The translations under genes were made by a program, and so were the position numbers. From Methanosarcinales archaeon (lineage in GTDB: Archaea; Halobacteriota; Methanosarcinia; Methanosarcinales; Methanogasteraceae), in the NCBI GenBank assembly GCA_030666765.1, contig DAOUXE010000041.1, forward strand, positions 1-8,060: a stretch of 8,060 nt of DNA, in the 5' to 3' direction. The notes under the pieces are model-generated. The model ran no database searches, was not told the DNA's origin, and saw only the letters and a program-made list of their open reading frames with translations. This document shows, one piece after another, positions 1-5,949 of this stretch. How positions within the stretch are numbered: the stretch's first letter is position 1; each line of letters starts with the position of its first letter.

Positions 1-581
1 AGCACATCCTCGGGATGCACGGTAGTCCCGTCCACGACAATGCTCTCGCCATGTTGTAATCTCGAGAACAAAGGCCCCGGCTGGACTCCGAGTTCGATTG
101 CCCGCTCCCGGTTGAATCGCCCGATTCGCTGGTGCTCAGAGAGTGCATATCCGATCGAGGGCATATTATGGTCGGTCCTGATAGCGAGAATATCATACTC
201 GTCCACTTCGACCACGTCCCCGGGGAACAGTTCTGTGACCTGCACCTCAAACTTCGGTCTGGTATGTCCGATGCGCGTGAGATACTCGATCCGGTCTTTG
301 GATCGCTCTGGCACGTATATGAACAGTGGATCGGTCCGCCCCTGGAAGGACATGGTCTGGACCAGCCCCGGGATGCCAAGGATGTGATCGGCATGGAGAT
401 GGGTGATGAAGATAGACGAAAGTTTCATCATCCCGGTCTTCGCCCGCATCATCTGCTGCTGGGTTCCTTCGCCGCAATCAAAGAGCATTAGCTCGCCTTC
501 GCGGTTGACAAGGATTGCGGACGGGTTCCTGTGCGGTGTCGGAAGCGAGCCGCCGGTTCCCAGGAATGTTACACGAAGCAT
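1..581 (-). CDS. rnz: Ribonuclease Z (tRNA 3'-processing endonuclease), 3' end cut by window edge
   Basis: A zinc-dependent metallo-beta-lactamase-fold endonuclease that removes the 3' trailer from tRNA precursors in the cytoplasm. The visible 193 residues begin MLRVTFLGTGGSLPT, the usual RNase Z opening. FDCGEGTQ lies at residues 34-41 and the metal-binding HLHADH motif at 61-66. A further metal histidine is H138 in TDHNMPSIGYAL, and the exosite-side segment (FNRERAIELGVQPGP, then HGESIVVDG) lies near 156-185. Family members are about 300 residues, so roughly the last third lies beyond base 1. The ATG at 579-581 is fixed by the conserved N-terminus. No Shine-Dalgarno precedes it, but an A/T-rich box about 27 nt upstream suggests a leaderless transcript. 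Nothing looks broken in the visible part. Identification is secure; only the C-terminus is unseen. Confidence 0.95.
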   Translation of the reverse strand, partial: MLRVTFLGTGGSLPTPHRNPSAILVNREGELMLFDCGEGTQQQMMRAKTGMMKLSSIFITHLHADHILGIPGLVQTMSFQGRTDPLFIYVPERSKDRIEYLTRIGHTRPKFEVQVTELFPGDVVEVDEYDILAIRTDHNMPSIGYALSEHQRIGRFNRERAIELGVQPGPLFSRLQHGESIVVDGTTVHPEDV

Positions 582-603
582 ATATGCTGTATTTCAGTCC
601 GCG

Positions 604-613
604 GGTATTTAGT
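604..613 (-). promoter_or_regulatory. Possible TATA box for rnz
   Basis: On the minus strand the sequence reads ACTAAATACC. Its centre is about 27 nt upstream of the rnz ATG, the spacing expected if transcription starts at or very near the start codon, and no Shine-Dalgarno is present. It is a weak match to the archaeal TATA consensus and is supported mainly by position. rnz could instead be read from upstream with the cupin. Confidence 0.3.
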
Positions 614-618
614 TGTTA

Positions 619-765
619 TTATGTGGGTAATTCATATCCGGGCAGGGGCGGGGCAACTCTTGGCAAGTCTCCCAACCCCATCAGCTCCCCGATCCGACGC
701 CTTGCACCCCGCAAGCCCGACAGCACCCACGGAGAAGCATCTTTCTCATTTATCGCGGACTTCAC
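619..765 (-). CDS. Unrecognised small ORF or gene remnant between the cupin and rnz
   Basis: A leftward frame is open from 816 to the TAA at 619-621 (65 codons). It reads like real protein: KKWAAAGYAVKSAI, then an Arg-rich helix-like GLRGARRRIGELMGL, then a Pro-rich tail ending PPLPGYELPT. The segment is clearly G/C-richer than the flanking intergenic DNA. There is no early ATG; the only plausible start I see is a GTG at 763-765, giving 48 residues. That would place it 35 bp after the cupin stop and 37 bp before the rnz start, a normal operon spacing. It has no strong Shine-Dalgarno, and I recognise no family. It may be a genuine small protein or the C-terminal stub of a decayed gene whose 5' part was replaced by the cupin. 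The opposite-strand frame is also open, so coding on this strand is inferred from composition and residue pattern. Confidence 0.35.
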   Translation of the reverse strand: MKSAINEKDASPWVLSGLRGARRRIGELMGLGDLPRVAPPLPGYELPT

Positions 766-800
766 CGCATATCCCGCTGCTGCCCATTTCTTGTGGTAAA

Positions 801-1172
801 CTACTCTTTCTCGAGATTATGATAACAGTATGTAGAAAATCTTGGTGTACAGATGCAATAAGAAATCAAATCGGTTTCTCCGGTATTGGTAATTCGTTGT
901 GGAATGCCTGCAGGTATGATGACCACATCTCCAACACCAACTTCAGAGGGTGGAAGATCACCTGCTTCTACTAGGCCCCTCCCGGATACGATAAGATATC
1001 GTTCGGTTACGCCTTTGAGATAATGAAGTGCGGTCGTTACTCCCGGCTCGACTCGTGCTCGCGCAATAGACAGCATTTCATCGTTTGACGAGTTCCATGT
1101 CTCTGAAATGAAGCACCGCTCCGGTGTAACGAACTCATTCTCAAAATCATATTTTACGACCTCGGATTTCAT
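801..1172 (-). CDS. Small single-domain cupin protein
   Basis: A 123-residue single-domain cupin (double-stranded beta-helix barrel), the usual length for this small archaeal/bacterial group. Cupin motif 1 spans about residues 44-66 (G44, H50, E57, then IVSGRG). Motif 2 spans about 80-98 (GDVVIIPAGIPQRITNTG). The C-terminus, CICTPRFSTYCY, is typical of the family. In motif 1 the usual HxH is HxL, and in motif 2 the usual histidine is Q92. As I recall, related small cupins show the same changes, so metal binding may be weak or absent and the ligand is unknown. The ATG at 1170-1172 is preceded by a strong GGGAGGA Shine-Dalgarno. The gene starts 41 bp after the priL stop on the same strand and is probably co-transcribed. 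It is likely a cytosolic sugar, metal or regulatory binding protein, but no reaction can be assigned. Confidence 0.85.
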   Translation of the reverse strand: MKSEVVKYDFENEFVTPERCFISETWNSSNDEMLSIARARVEPGVTTALHYLKGVTERYLIVSGRGLVEAGDLPPSEVGVGDVVIIPAGIPQRITNTGETDLISYCICTPRFSTYCYHNLEKE

Positions 1173-1177
1173 GATCG

Positions 1178-1184
1178 TCCTCCC
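1178..1184 (-). promoter_or_regulatory. Strong Shine-Dalgarno for the cupin
   Basis: On the minus strand GGGAGGA ends 5 nt before the cupin ATG. It is the clearest ribosome binding site in the window, fixes that start, and contrasts with priL and rnz, which have none. It follows an A8 tract (T8 on the plus strand at 1185-1192). Confidence 0.75.
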
Positions 1185-1213
1185 TTTTTTTTAGCATTGC
1201 ACTGACTCCACCT

Positions 1214-2224
1214 TTAAACCTTTGACACCACGCTCGATTTTCCTGTATAATCCTTTTTCTTGATCCGGTAATAATTGAGCGGATGCTTAATCCTCGAACA
1301 GAGCCCGTCAGCGCCCGCACAGTTCCCGTACGTCTTCATCGTATCGCAGCCGGGCGCGGTGTATCCGCTTCCGGAGATGTGCTCGACCTGGTATCTGGTT
1401 CGTGTTTCGTCAAAGTCAGGCGATCCGCCGAAGAGATGAATGATCCCGTCCACGTCCATTCCGATATTCAGCAGAAACGATGTGGCAGCAAATCTCGCAG
1501 AGTGTGGGAGGTTTACGCCTGCCTGCAGCAGCGCAATTGCATGCGCAATGCACGGCGGGAACGCATTCGGCTCGACCGCACCCTCGATCTCGAACTCGGT
1601 CTTCCGCGCTCCAAGAGATATCTTTACACTGGCAATATGCGGTGACAATGCATCACAGATTTCAGGCGGGACTGCAAGCGGCATATCCTGCTGTATGTGA
1701 TCGCGGATCGCCTCCTGAAGCAGCCGTCTGAACTCACGTTCGGTGAGTATGACCAAGCCATGATAAAGCCGTCTGTTCACGAGTTTCCATACCGGATCAT
1801 GCATACGGTTGGCGTACTTGATATACTCTGCGAAATGCAGCTCAAACATCTGACCGGATGATGTTATGTGCATCCCGAATTCCTGCCCCATAGCGATCAA
1901 GAAACCCCACGGTTCGGTTCTGAGAGACTCGTGTACGGCTTTTGCCTCAGCGAGAGCGTATCTGCGGATCAGGTAGTCATCATCGATGCAGGATACGACC
2001 ATCCTGGCGATCGGGTATGAGAGCAGTTCGAGTTCGGACGGGATTTCGGTATTACTCTTAATCCCGCCCTCGATCGCCTGAATCACCCGGTCCATACCAC
2101 GACGGCGGGCGCGTGCGTAAGCGCGCTTCTCAAGGAGATCCGGGATCGGGATTTTAAGATCCCTGACGCAGGTTGTGGCATCTGATATGAACGGGTATGT
2201 GGCAAGGTGGGGATCCGGGATCAT
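1214..2224 (-). CDS. priL: DNA primase large subunit PriL (4Fe-4S)
   Basis: The large, non-catalytic subunit of the archaeal/eukaryotic-type primase. It pairs with PriS and helps start and hand over the RNA primer at the replication fork. The 336-residue product has an alpha-helical N-terminal half (about 1-185; YPFISDA near 10-16, LLSYPIARMVVS at about 67-78). The C-terminal iron-sulfur domain has four cysteines at the expected spacing: C225 (FPPCIAHAI), C293 (PGCDTMKTYGNC), C302 and C309. The conserved HSARFAATSFLLNIGMDVDGIIHLF (241-265) and KHPLNYYR (313-320) motifs are present. Length is normal for archaeal PriL and no key residue is missing. The ATG at 2222-2224 has no Shine-Dalgarno, consistent with a short or absent leader. 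The catalytic subunit gene priS is not in the window. The cupin follows 41 bp downstream. Confidence 0.95.
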   Translation of the reverse strand: MIPDPHLATYPFISDATTCVRDLKIPIPDLLEKRAYARARRRGMDRVIQAIEGGIKSNTEIPSELELLSYPIARMVVSCIDDDYLIRRYALAEAKAVHESLRTEPWGFLIAMGQEFGMHITSSGQMFELHFAEYIKYANRMHDPVWKLVNRRLYHGLVILTEREFRRLLQEAIRDHIQQDMPLAVPPEICDALSPHIASVKISLGARKTEFEIEGAVEPNAFPPCIAHAIALLQAGVNLPHSARFAATSFLLNIGMDVDGIIHLFGGSPDFDETRTRYQVEHISGSGYTAPGCDTMKTYGNCAGADGLCSRIKHPLNYYRIKKKDYTGKSSVVSKV

Positions 2225-2257
2225 GTTTGGTGTGTATTTGCTGGTGGTTGTGTGGAT

Positions 2258-2272
2258 GTAAAATTACCTAAA
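2258..2272 (-). promoter_or_regulatory. Possible priL promoter (BRE/TATA-like)
   Basis: The minus strand reads TTTAGGTAATTTTAC, centred about 38-40 nt before the priL ATG. This would give a transcript start roughly 12-15 nt ahead of the ATG. The first nine bases are one arm of a TTTAGGTAA inverted repeat, so the box may also be a protein-binding site. It is supported by position and composition only. Confidence 0.35.
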
Positions 2273-2422
2273 TCGATCATTCCGGCTGCTGGCTGCAGGA
2301 TCATGAGAGCGCCCGGGTGAGGTGCCGATACCGCCGTCGTCGCCGATACCAATGAGGGTAAGCGTCACCCGGTGCCGGCCTATACTTCCGGTATGCCGCC
2401 TGCTGGCACGTTTTTTAGGTAA
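2264..2422. repeat. Inverted repeat TTACCTAAA / TTTAGGTAA flanking the priL upstream region
   Basis: TTACCTAAA at 2264-2272 is mirrored exactly by TTTAGGTAA at 2414-2422, so the arms enclose about 140 bp. A third copy sits at 7289-7297 and shares 11 bases (TTACCTAAATC) with the first. The enclosed DNA carries a second, tandem repeat, GCCGATACC, at 2324-2332 and 2342-2350, separated by exactly 9 bp. The arms could be regulator sites or the ends of a small mobile unit. The match is only 9 bp, so chance is not excluded. Confidence 0.35.
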
Positions 2423-2429
2423 TGCCAGC
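2402..2429. repeat. Hairpin-forming inverted repeat in the gap after the glycosyltransferase
   Basis: GCTGGCA at 2402-2408 pairs perfectly with TGCCAGC at 2423-2429 across a 14-nt loop that holds one TTTAGGTAA copy. It begins 12 bp after the glycosyltransferase stop codon in the direction of transcription. No T-run follows on the minus strand, so a standard archaeal terminator is not supported. It could be a 3'-end-stabilising hairpin or an operator. Confidence 0.4.
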
Positions 2430-2433
2430 GGGA

Positions 2434-2440
2434 TTTTATA
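2434..2440 (-). promoter_or_regulatory. Possible second, distal priL promoter (TATAAAA)
   Basis: TATAAAA on the minus strand abuts the glycosyltransferase TGA. If used, transcription would begin near 2412 and give priL a leader of nearly 190 nt that contains the repeats described here. The box is close to the archaeal consensus, but its position right after a stop codon could be coincidental. Confidence 0.25.
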
Positions 2441-3493
2441 TCAGCCCTTAAGAACCGTCTTGAAGTACTCCAGATACCTCTTTGCCATAATTTCCCTTGA
2501 AAAATGCTTTTCGACGTGTCTTCTGCACTCATAAGGATCGATCTCGCTTACCTTATCGGAAACGATGATCTCCTGTACCTCATCCAGCGCATCGCAGAGA
2601 AAACCTGTCACACCATCCACTATCTGGTCGGTCAAGCCCCCGCTCCGAAGCGCGATCACAGGCGTTCCACAGCACATCGCCTCTGCGGCATGTAGACCAA
2701 ATATCTCCATGAACGGGTACATCGGAAGTGAGATTACGGCTTTTGCGTTCTGGAGAAACTCTATCTTCTCTTTGTATGACACGGTGCCATGATACCGAAC
2801 CTGAGTGCCGTTGCATCGGGATCTTACGTTTTCGACGTATTCCTGACTGATAATGAAACGATCTTCGCCGCATACATCCGCGCAAGCACCCGAATCCTTC
2901 ATCAATTGAACGAACTCGAGACATCCTTTCTCGCGGCAGATCCTGTTGGCAAACATGTAGCTATCCCCTTTCTCGGATTTGAATGGATACATGTCGGTAT
3001 TTATGCCATGTGGGATGCATTTACACGGCCTCTCAAGGTAATTTGAGACGCTCATCGCATGAGCACGGGATGCTGCGATGAAATGTGAGTTGTCAGGTAT
3101 CTGCATGGGTATAGTCCATTCACACGGCGCATGGAATACATGGAAGATATTTGCACCGGGATGTGCCATTCCATAATTATATATCGGATCAAATTTAGTA
3201 TTATCGATGATGACATCATAATCATCCAGATATTTCTCATAAATTTGATATGCGTCTGCTTCCTTAGCAACCCAATCATGATGCATATCCTCTGATTCCT
3301 CCAAAGTCTCTATGACCTTTAACTTCGAGAGGTTCTCAGGAAAGACCGAACCTTTGCAACACGCTACAGCAACCTCCTCAATCTCATCGAATTTGGAGAG
3401 TGATGTTGCCAGATCACCTACAACAAGTTCAGTTCCGCCATATTTCCTGAAATCAATCATCTTTTCCGCAGACGAAATGATAAATATATTCAT
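2441..3493 (-). CDS. GT4-type (GT-B fold) glycosyltransferase
   Basis: A 350-residue retaining glycosyltransferase of the GT4/glycogen-synthase-like group, which transfers a sugar from a nucleotide-activated donor to an unknown acceptor. The N-terminal acceptor domain (about 1-160) carries KYGGTELVVGDLATSL at 17-32. The linker PHGINTDMYP is at 161-170. The C-terminal donor domain holds the EX7E motif EIFGLHAAE (E263 and E271), followed by AMCCGTPVIALRSGG and VDGVTGFL, all diagnostic. There is no signal peptide or membrane helix, so it should act in the cytoplasm. Its ATG overlaps the stop of the upstream hydrolase gene (ATGA, 3490-3493) and has no Shine-Dalgarno of its own, so translation is probably coupled. 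This makes a shared glycan substrate likely. Donor and acceptor cannot be read from sequence, so no gene symbol is given. Confidence 0.9.
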   Translation of the reverse strand: MNIFIISSAEKMIDFRKYGGTELVVGDLATSLSKFDEIEEVAVACCKGSVFPENLSKLKVIETLEESEDMHHDWVAKEADAYQIYEKYLDDYDVIIDNTKFDPIYNYGMAHPGANIFHVFHAPCEWTIPMQIPDNSHFIAASRAHAMSVSNYLERPCKCIPHGINTDMYPFKSEKGDSYMFANRICREKGCLEFVQLMKDSGACADVCGEDRFIISQEYVENVRSRCNGTQVRYHGTVSYKEKIEFLQNAKAVISLPMYPFMEIFGLHAAEAMCCGTPVIALRSGGLTDQIVDGVTGFLCDALDEVQEIIVSDKVSEIDPYECRRHVEKHFSREIMAKRYLEYFKTVLKG

Positions 3494-5799
3494 TTGTAAC
3501 CGGTTATTCCAAACACAATGTTTTTAACTCCGCTCTTGTCCAGTACATCCTCTTTCTCCAGTGGAAATCCCACCATGACTTTTGTATACTTCCCCTTAAT
3601 AATCTTGGTCGTCACATCAACTTTAACACCGTTTATGGTTGCACTTGGGTGATCTGCAATCACTGGAACAACGAAACCAAAATCTACGTCAATGATGTTA
3701 CCTTCGTTTCTGATGCTCGCCACGACATTAGTACCATCCCATTTCAACTCAAAGTATAATAAACTTTCGCCGACCACGAGTCTATCAACCGATATGTCCC
3801 AGTCCCTGGTGATGTACGGGCAGATAGTGACGCTTTCCGGGGCGTGCGGCGTAACCCCAAGAAGTCCCCGAACGACGGTGTGCAGATAGATCGTTGCGGA
3901 CCATGCCTGGATGAAGCATCCGGCAGGGTCTTCTTCCCCGGATGACTCAGGTGCCATATCTCCTGACAGGACCTCCTTAAAGTATAACTTGGAGAACCGT
4001 TGCATCTCGGTCATCTGGTACGTTTTCAAAAAACCCTCTTTGAAATTTTCATGAGAAAACTCAGAATACGCAACCCAGCCAGTGACAAAGGGCCAGACAC
4101 CGCCTTTCTGGTAACTGTCCCCGTCATACTCGGGATCGCTCCTTGCACGAGTCCTGACGCCCCATGATGTCGTAAACTCGTCGCTCTCCATCCATTTAAG
4201 GATGCTTTCCGCTTTATCAGGTTCTATGATATCGAAAAATGCCGGAATGACAGCATTTACAGTCATATCCTTCTTAAGCGTTCCGTCCGGCTGTATTGCG
4301 TCATACAAAAACCCGTACGCTTCGTCCCAGTACCGCTCGACGATGAGTGATTTGAGTTCATCATAGCGCCCCATACACGCCTCTGCGAGATCGTCGTCGC
4401 CGAACTCACGTGCGATCTCTGCCCCGCACTTGAATGCATGCCCAAATATCGCCTGGACATCGACCCCTGACTTTCCCCGGAAGTACGAGTCCATCCACTG
4501 CGTGTCGATGAGAAACCCCTCTGGCCCATGCTCGATCAAACCATCACCGTCGCGGTCTGCCTCCATGCACCAGTCAAGTGCCCTTACCATGTTGTCGTAG
4601 AGATACCTGACAAAATTCTCGTCCCCCGACCATTTGTAGTAATCATAAAGCGCAATCACAAAGAGAGGGGTTGCATCGACGCTGTAGTAGTATATCGACC
4701 CATCCATCCTAACCTCATGTGGAATCTCTCCCCTGTAGAACGGGACCCTCACCGCGTCCTCGCCATCAGTCTTTGCCTGAAACCGTGCAAGCAGCGCGAG
4801 CGCAGATTGCGATGCTAAAAAGTCTCCTATGCAGTTACTCCCAAATACAGTCCATGCGATATCCCTTCCAAAGTATATGGGAAAATGCGGCAGTCCGGCC
4901 ATGAACCCGAGACCATATCCGTGCTGGTAGTGTTTCAGAAGCAGCATCCCAATACTCGAACGGACGAAAGCATCATCGATGTCCTTAATCCCTGATTCAA
5001 AGCGCAATACCGTCTGTAGATAATTGGCATACGCGTCTATCGTGACGCCCAACAGCTTCCGGGTTGAACCGATCATCTCCTCATACTCTTCGATCAAACT
5101 GTGGTAGGTCGCATCGCCACCAGCCAGCACAAACATGATCTCGATCGTGTCGTCTGCATCGATCTCGATCTTGTAGCTCATGATGGAACTGCCAACACAG
5201 TGAACTCTGGGACCTGGAAACCCGCCATGGTTCTTGTAGTCGTTGATATCGTCGACATCGCAGCACACATACGCAGGTTCACGATTCGAGCCAAAGAGAA
5301 GCATCCAGTTTGGTCGCTTATGGTGACGCACAAGGATCATCCTCCTGTGCGCATCATACGTTCCGAGGTATTTCTTCTCCTTCCACACATCTCCGGTCTG
5401 TTTCAGTTCCCATTCGAGATTTGTGACCGGATTTGCTATGAAATCAAACGCTACCTTTGTATCCCCCCTGTTCTTGATCTCGAAGATCCAGCAGACTCCT
5501 CTTTTGAATTTCGGAACGAAGACCCGTTGATCTATAGAGAGTTCTCCGACCTCAAACGTTCTCTCGACATCGCCGCCGAATGCAAACTCTCGGCAGAAGT
5601 CAGGCAGCCATTCGATCGGTGCTCCATCGCGAGATATACCAAAGTTCACAGCATCCGCGATCTTAAGCGGCAGGTTCCAGATGCCGTTCCACCTTCCTTT
5701 GAATCTCCCGTTTTTATGACCAATGACATAAACCCTCAGACCGGTAGTGAGAACATCTGATTCAAATGCACTTCTTTCACGCCATTTCATCGTTTCCAT
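3490..5799 (-). CDS. Glycogen-debranching-like amylo-alpha-1,6-glucosidase / six-hairpin glycoside hydrolase
   Basis: A large glycoside hydrolase with an (alpha/alpha)6 barrel resembling the glycogen-debranching amylo-alpha-1,6-glucosidase domain. Residues below are numbered from the upstream GTG at 5847. An N-terminal beta-sandwich region (about 20-275) precedes the barrel (about 285-665), and a further beta-rich tail runs to 785. Barrel landmarks are AGLPHFPIYFGRD (317-329), GEIPHEVR (373-380), SVDATPLF (389-396), DGDGLIEHGPEG (433-444), QWMDSY with likely general acid D453, SWGVRTRA (561-568), SYQKGGVWP (578-586), APESSG with likely base E634, and QAWSA (647-651). No signal peptide is seen, so it is probably cytosolic. 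I prefer the ATG at 5797-5799 (769 residues), because GGGAG lies 9 nt upstream and a TATA-like box would start transcription between it and the GTG. It overlaps the glycosyltransferase gene. The exact substrate (glycogen, trehalose-like or another glucoside) is open. Confidence 0.88.
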   Translation of the reverse strand: METMKWRERSAFESDVLTTGLRVYVIGHKNGRFKGRWNGIWNLPLKIADAVNFGISRDGAPIEWLPDFCREFAFGGDVERTFEVGELSIDQRVFVPKFKRGVCWIFEIKNRGDTKVAFDFIANPVTNLEWELKQTGDVWKEKKYLGTYDAHRRMILVRHHKRPNWMLLFGSNREPAYVCCDVDDINDYKNHGGFPGPRVHCVGSSIMSYKIEIDADDTIEIMFVLAGGDATYHSLIEEYEEMIGSTRKLLGVTIDAYANYLQTVLRFESGIKDIDDAFVRSSIGMLLLKHYQHGYGLGFMAGLPHFPIYFGRDIAWTVFGSNCIGDFLASQSALALLARFQAKTDGEDAVRVPFYRGEIPHEVRMDGSIYYYSVDATPLFVIALYDYYKWSGDENFVRYLYDNMVRALDWCMEADRDGDGLIEHGPEGFLIDTQWMDSYFRGKSGVDVQAIFGHAFKCGAEIAREFGDDDLAEACMGRYDELKSLIVERYWDEAYGFLYDAIQPDGTLKKDMTVNAVIPAFFDIIEPDKAESILKWMESDEFTTSWGVRTRARSDPEYDGDSYQKGGVWPFVTGWVAYSEFSHENFKEGFLKTYQMTEMQRFSKLYFKEVLSGDMAPESSGEEDPAGCFIQAWSATIYLHTVVRGLLGVTPHAPESVTICPYITRDWDISVDRLVVGESLLYFELKWDGTNVVASIRNEGNIIDVDFGFVVPVIADHPSATINGVKVDVTTKIIKGKYTKVMVGFPLEKEDVLDKSGVKNIVFGITGYK

Positions 5800-5808
5800 A
5801 ATTGAATA

Positions 5809-5813
5809 CTCCC
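5809..5813 (-). promoter_or_regulatory. Shine-Dalgarno deciding the hydrolase start
   Basis: GGGAG on the minus strand lies 9 nt before the ATG at 5797-5799. The alternative GTG at 5845-5847 has only a weak purine stretch upstream. This site is the main reason for preferring the shorter protein. Confidence 0.5.
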
Positions 5814-5848
5814 GATTCGGAATTACCGTGTAAAAGTGGTAGCACACT

Positions 5849-5857
5849 CATATTATC
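5849..5857 (-). promoter_or_regulatory. Possible TATA box for the hydrolase-glycosyltransferase operon
   Basis: GATAATATG on the minus strand would place transcription start near 5828. That leaves a leader of roughly 28 nt that includes the GGGAG site and excludes the GTG at 5847. The internal consistency of box, leader and Shine-Dalgarno supports it; it has no other evidence. Confidence 0.35.
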
Positions 5858-5889
5858 TCTTTGTAAAGTTTGACGTTGCAGGGCACAAG

Positions 5890-5913
5890 TATCACCAGTC
5901 AGATATCACCAGT
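5890..5913. repeat. Tandem 10-bp repeat TATCACCAGT in the divergent promoter region
   Basis: TATCACCAGT occurs at 5890-5899 and again, unchanged, at 5904-5913, a 14-bp step. The pair sits between the leftward hydrolase operon and the rightward mtnA gene, just upstream of the likely mtnA TATA box. It is a candidate activator or repressor site for one or both transcripts. No known regulator is recognised from the motif. Confidence 0.5.
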
Positions 5914-5917
5914 TGGG

Positions 5918-5926
5918 TTTAACAAT
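5918..5926 (+). promoter_or_regulatory. Possible TATA box for mtnA
   Basis: TTTAACAAT is centred about 28 nt before the mtnA ATG, the spacing for a leaderless transcript. The only GGAG nearby (5930-5933) is 16 nt from the ATG, too far to be a normal Shine-Dalgarno, which also favours a leaderless start. Confidence 0.35.
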
Positions 5927-5949
5927 TCTGGAGACTCATATCAGATACC

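Noticed and set aside
531..974. Rightward 147-codon frame spanning the rnz start and the cupin 3' half.
   Set aside because: It is antisense to two real genes, is rich in Pro, Ser and Cys, and has no recognisable motif. The leftward reading of the middle part is more protein-like.
2402..2429. Hairpin as a rho-independent-style terminator for the glycosyltransferase operon.
   Set aside because: On the transcribed strand it is not followed by a U-run; the T-run falls in the loop on the opposite strand.
2322..2534. Rightward 70-codon frame across the glycosyltransferase 3' end and the gap.
   Set aside because: Half of it is antisense to the glycosyltransferase gene, the composition is unlike a protein (Pro/Arg/Ser-rich then Cys-rich), and it has no ribosome binding site.
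5101..5760. Long rightward frame (219 codons) inside the hydrolase gene.
   Set aside because: It is the mirror of a gene with clear family motifs, so it is an antisense shadow.
5800..5847. N-terminal extension of the hydrolase from the GTG at 5847 (16 extra residues).
   Set aside because: It has no good Shine-Dalgarno, would lie upstream of the inferred transcription start, and the first 16 residues look unlike a family N-terminus. The ATG at 5799 has GGGAG upstream. Not fully excluded.
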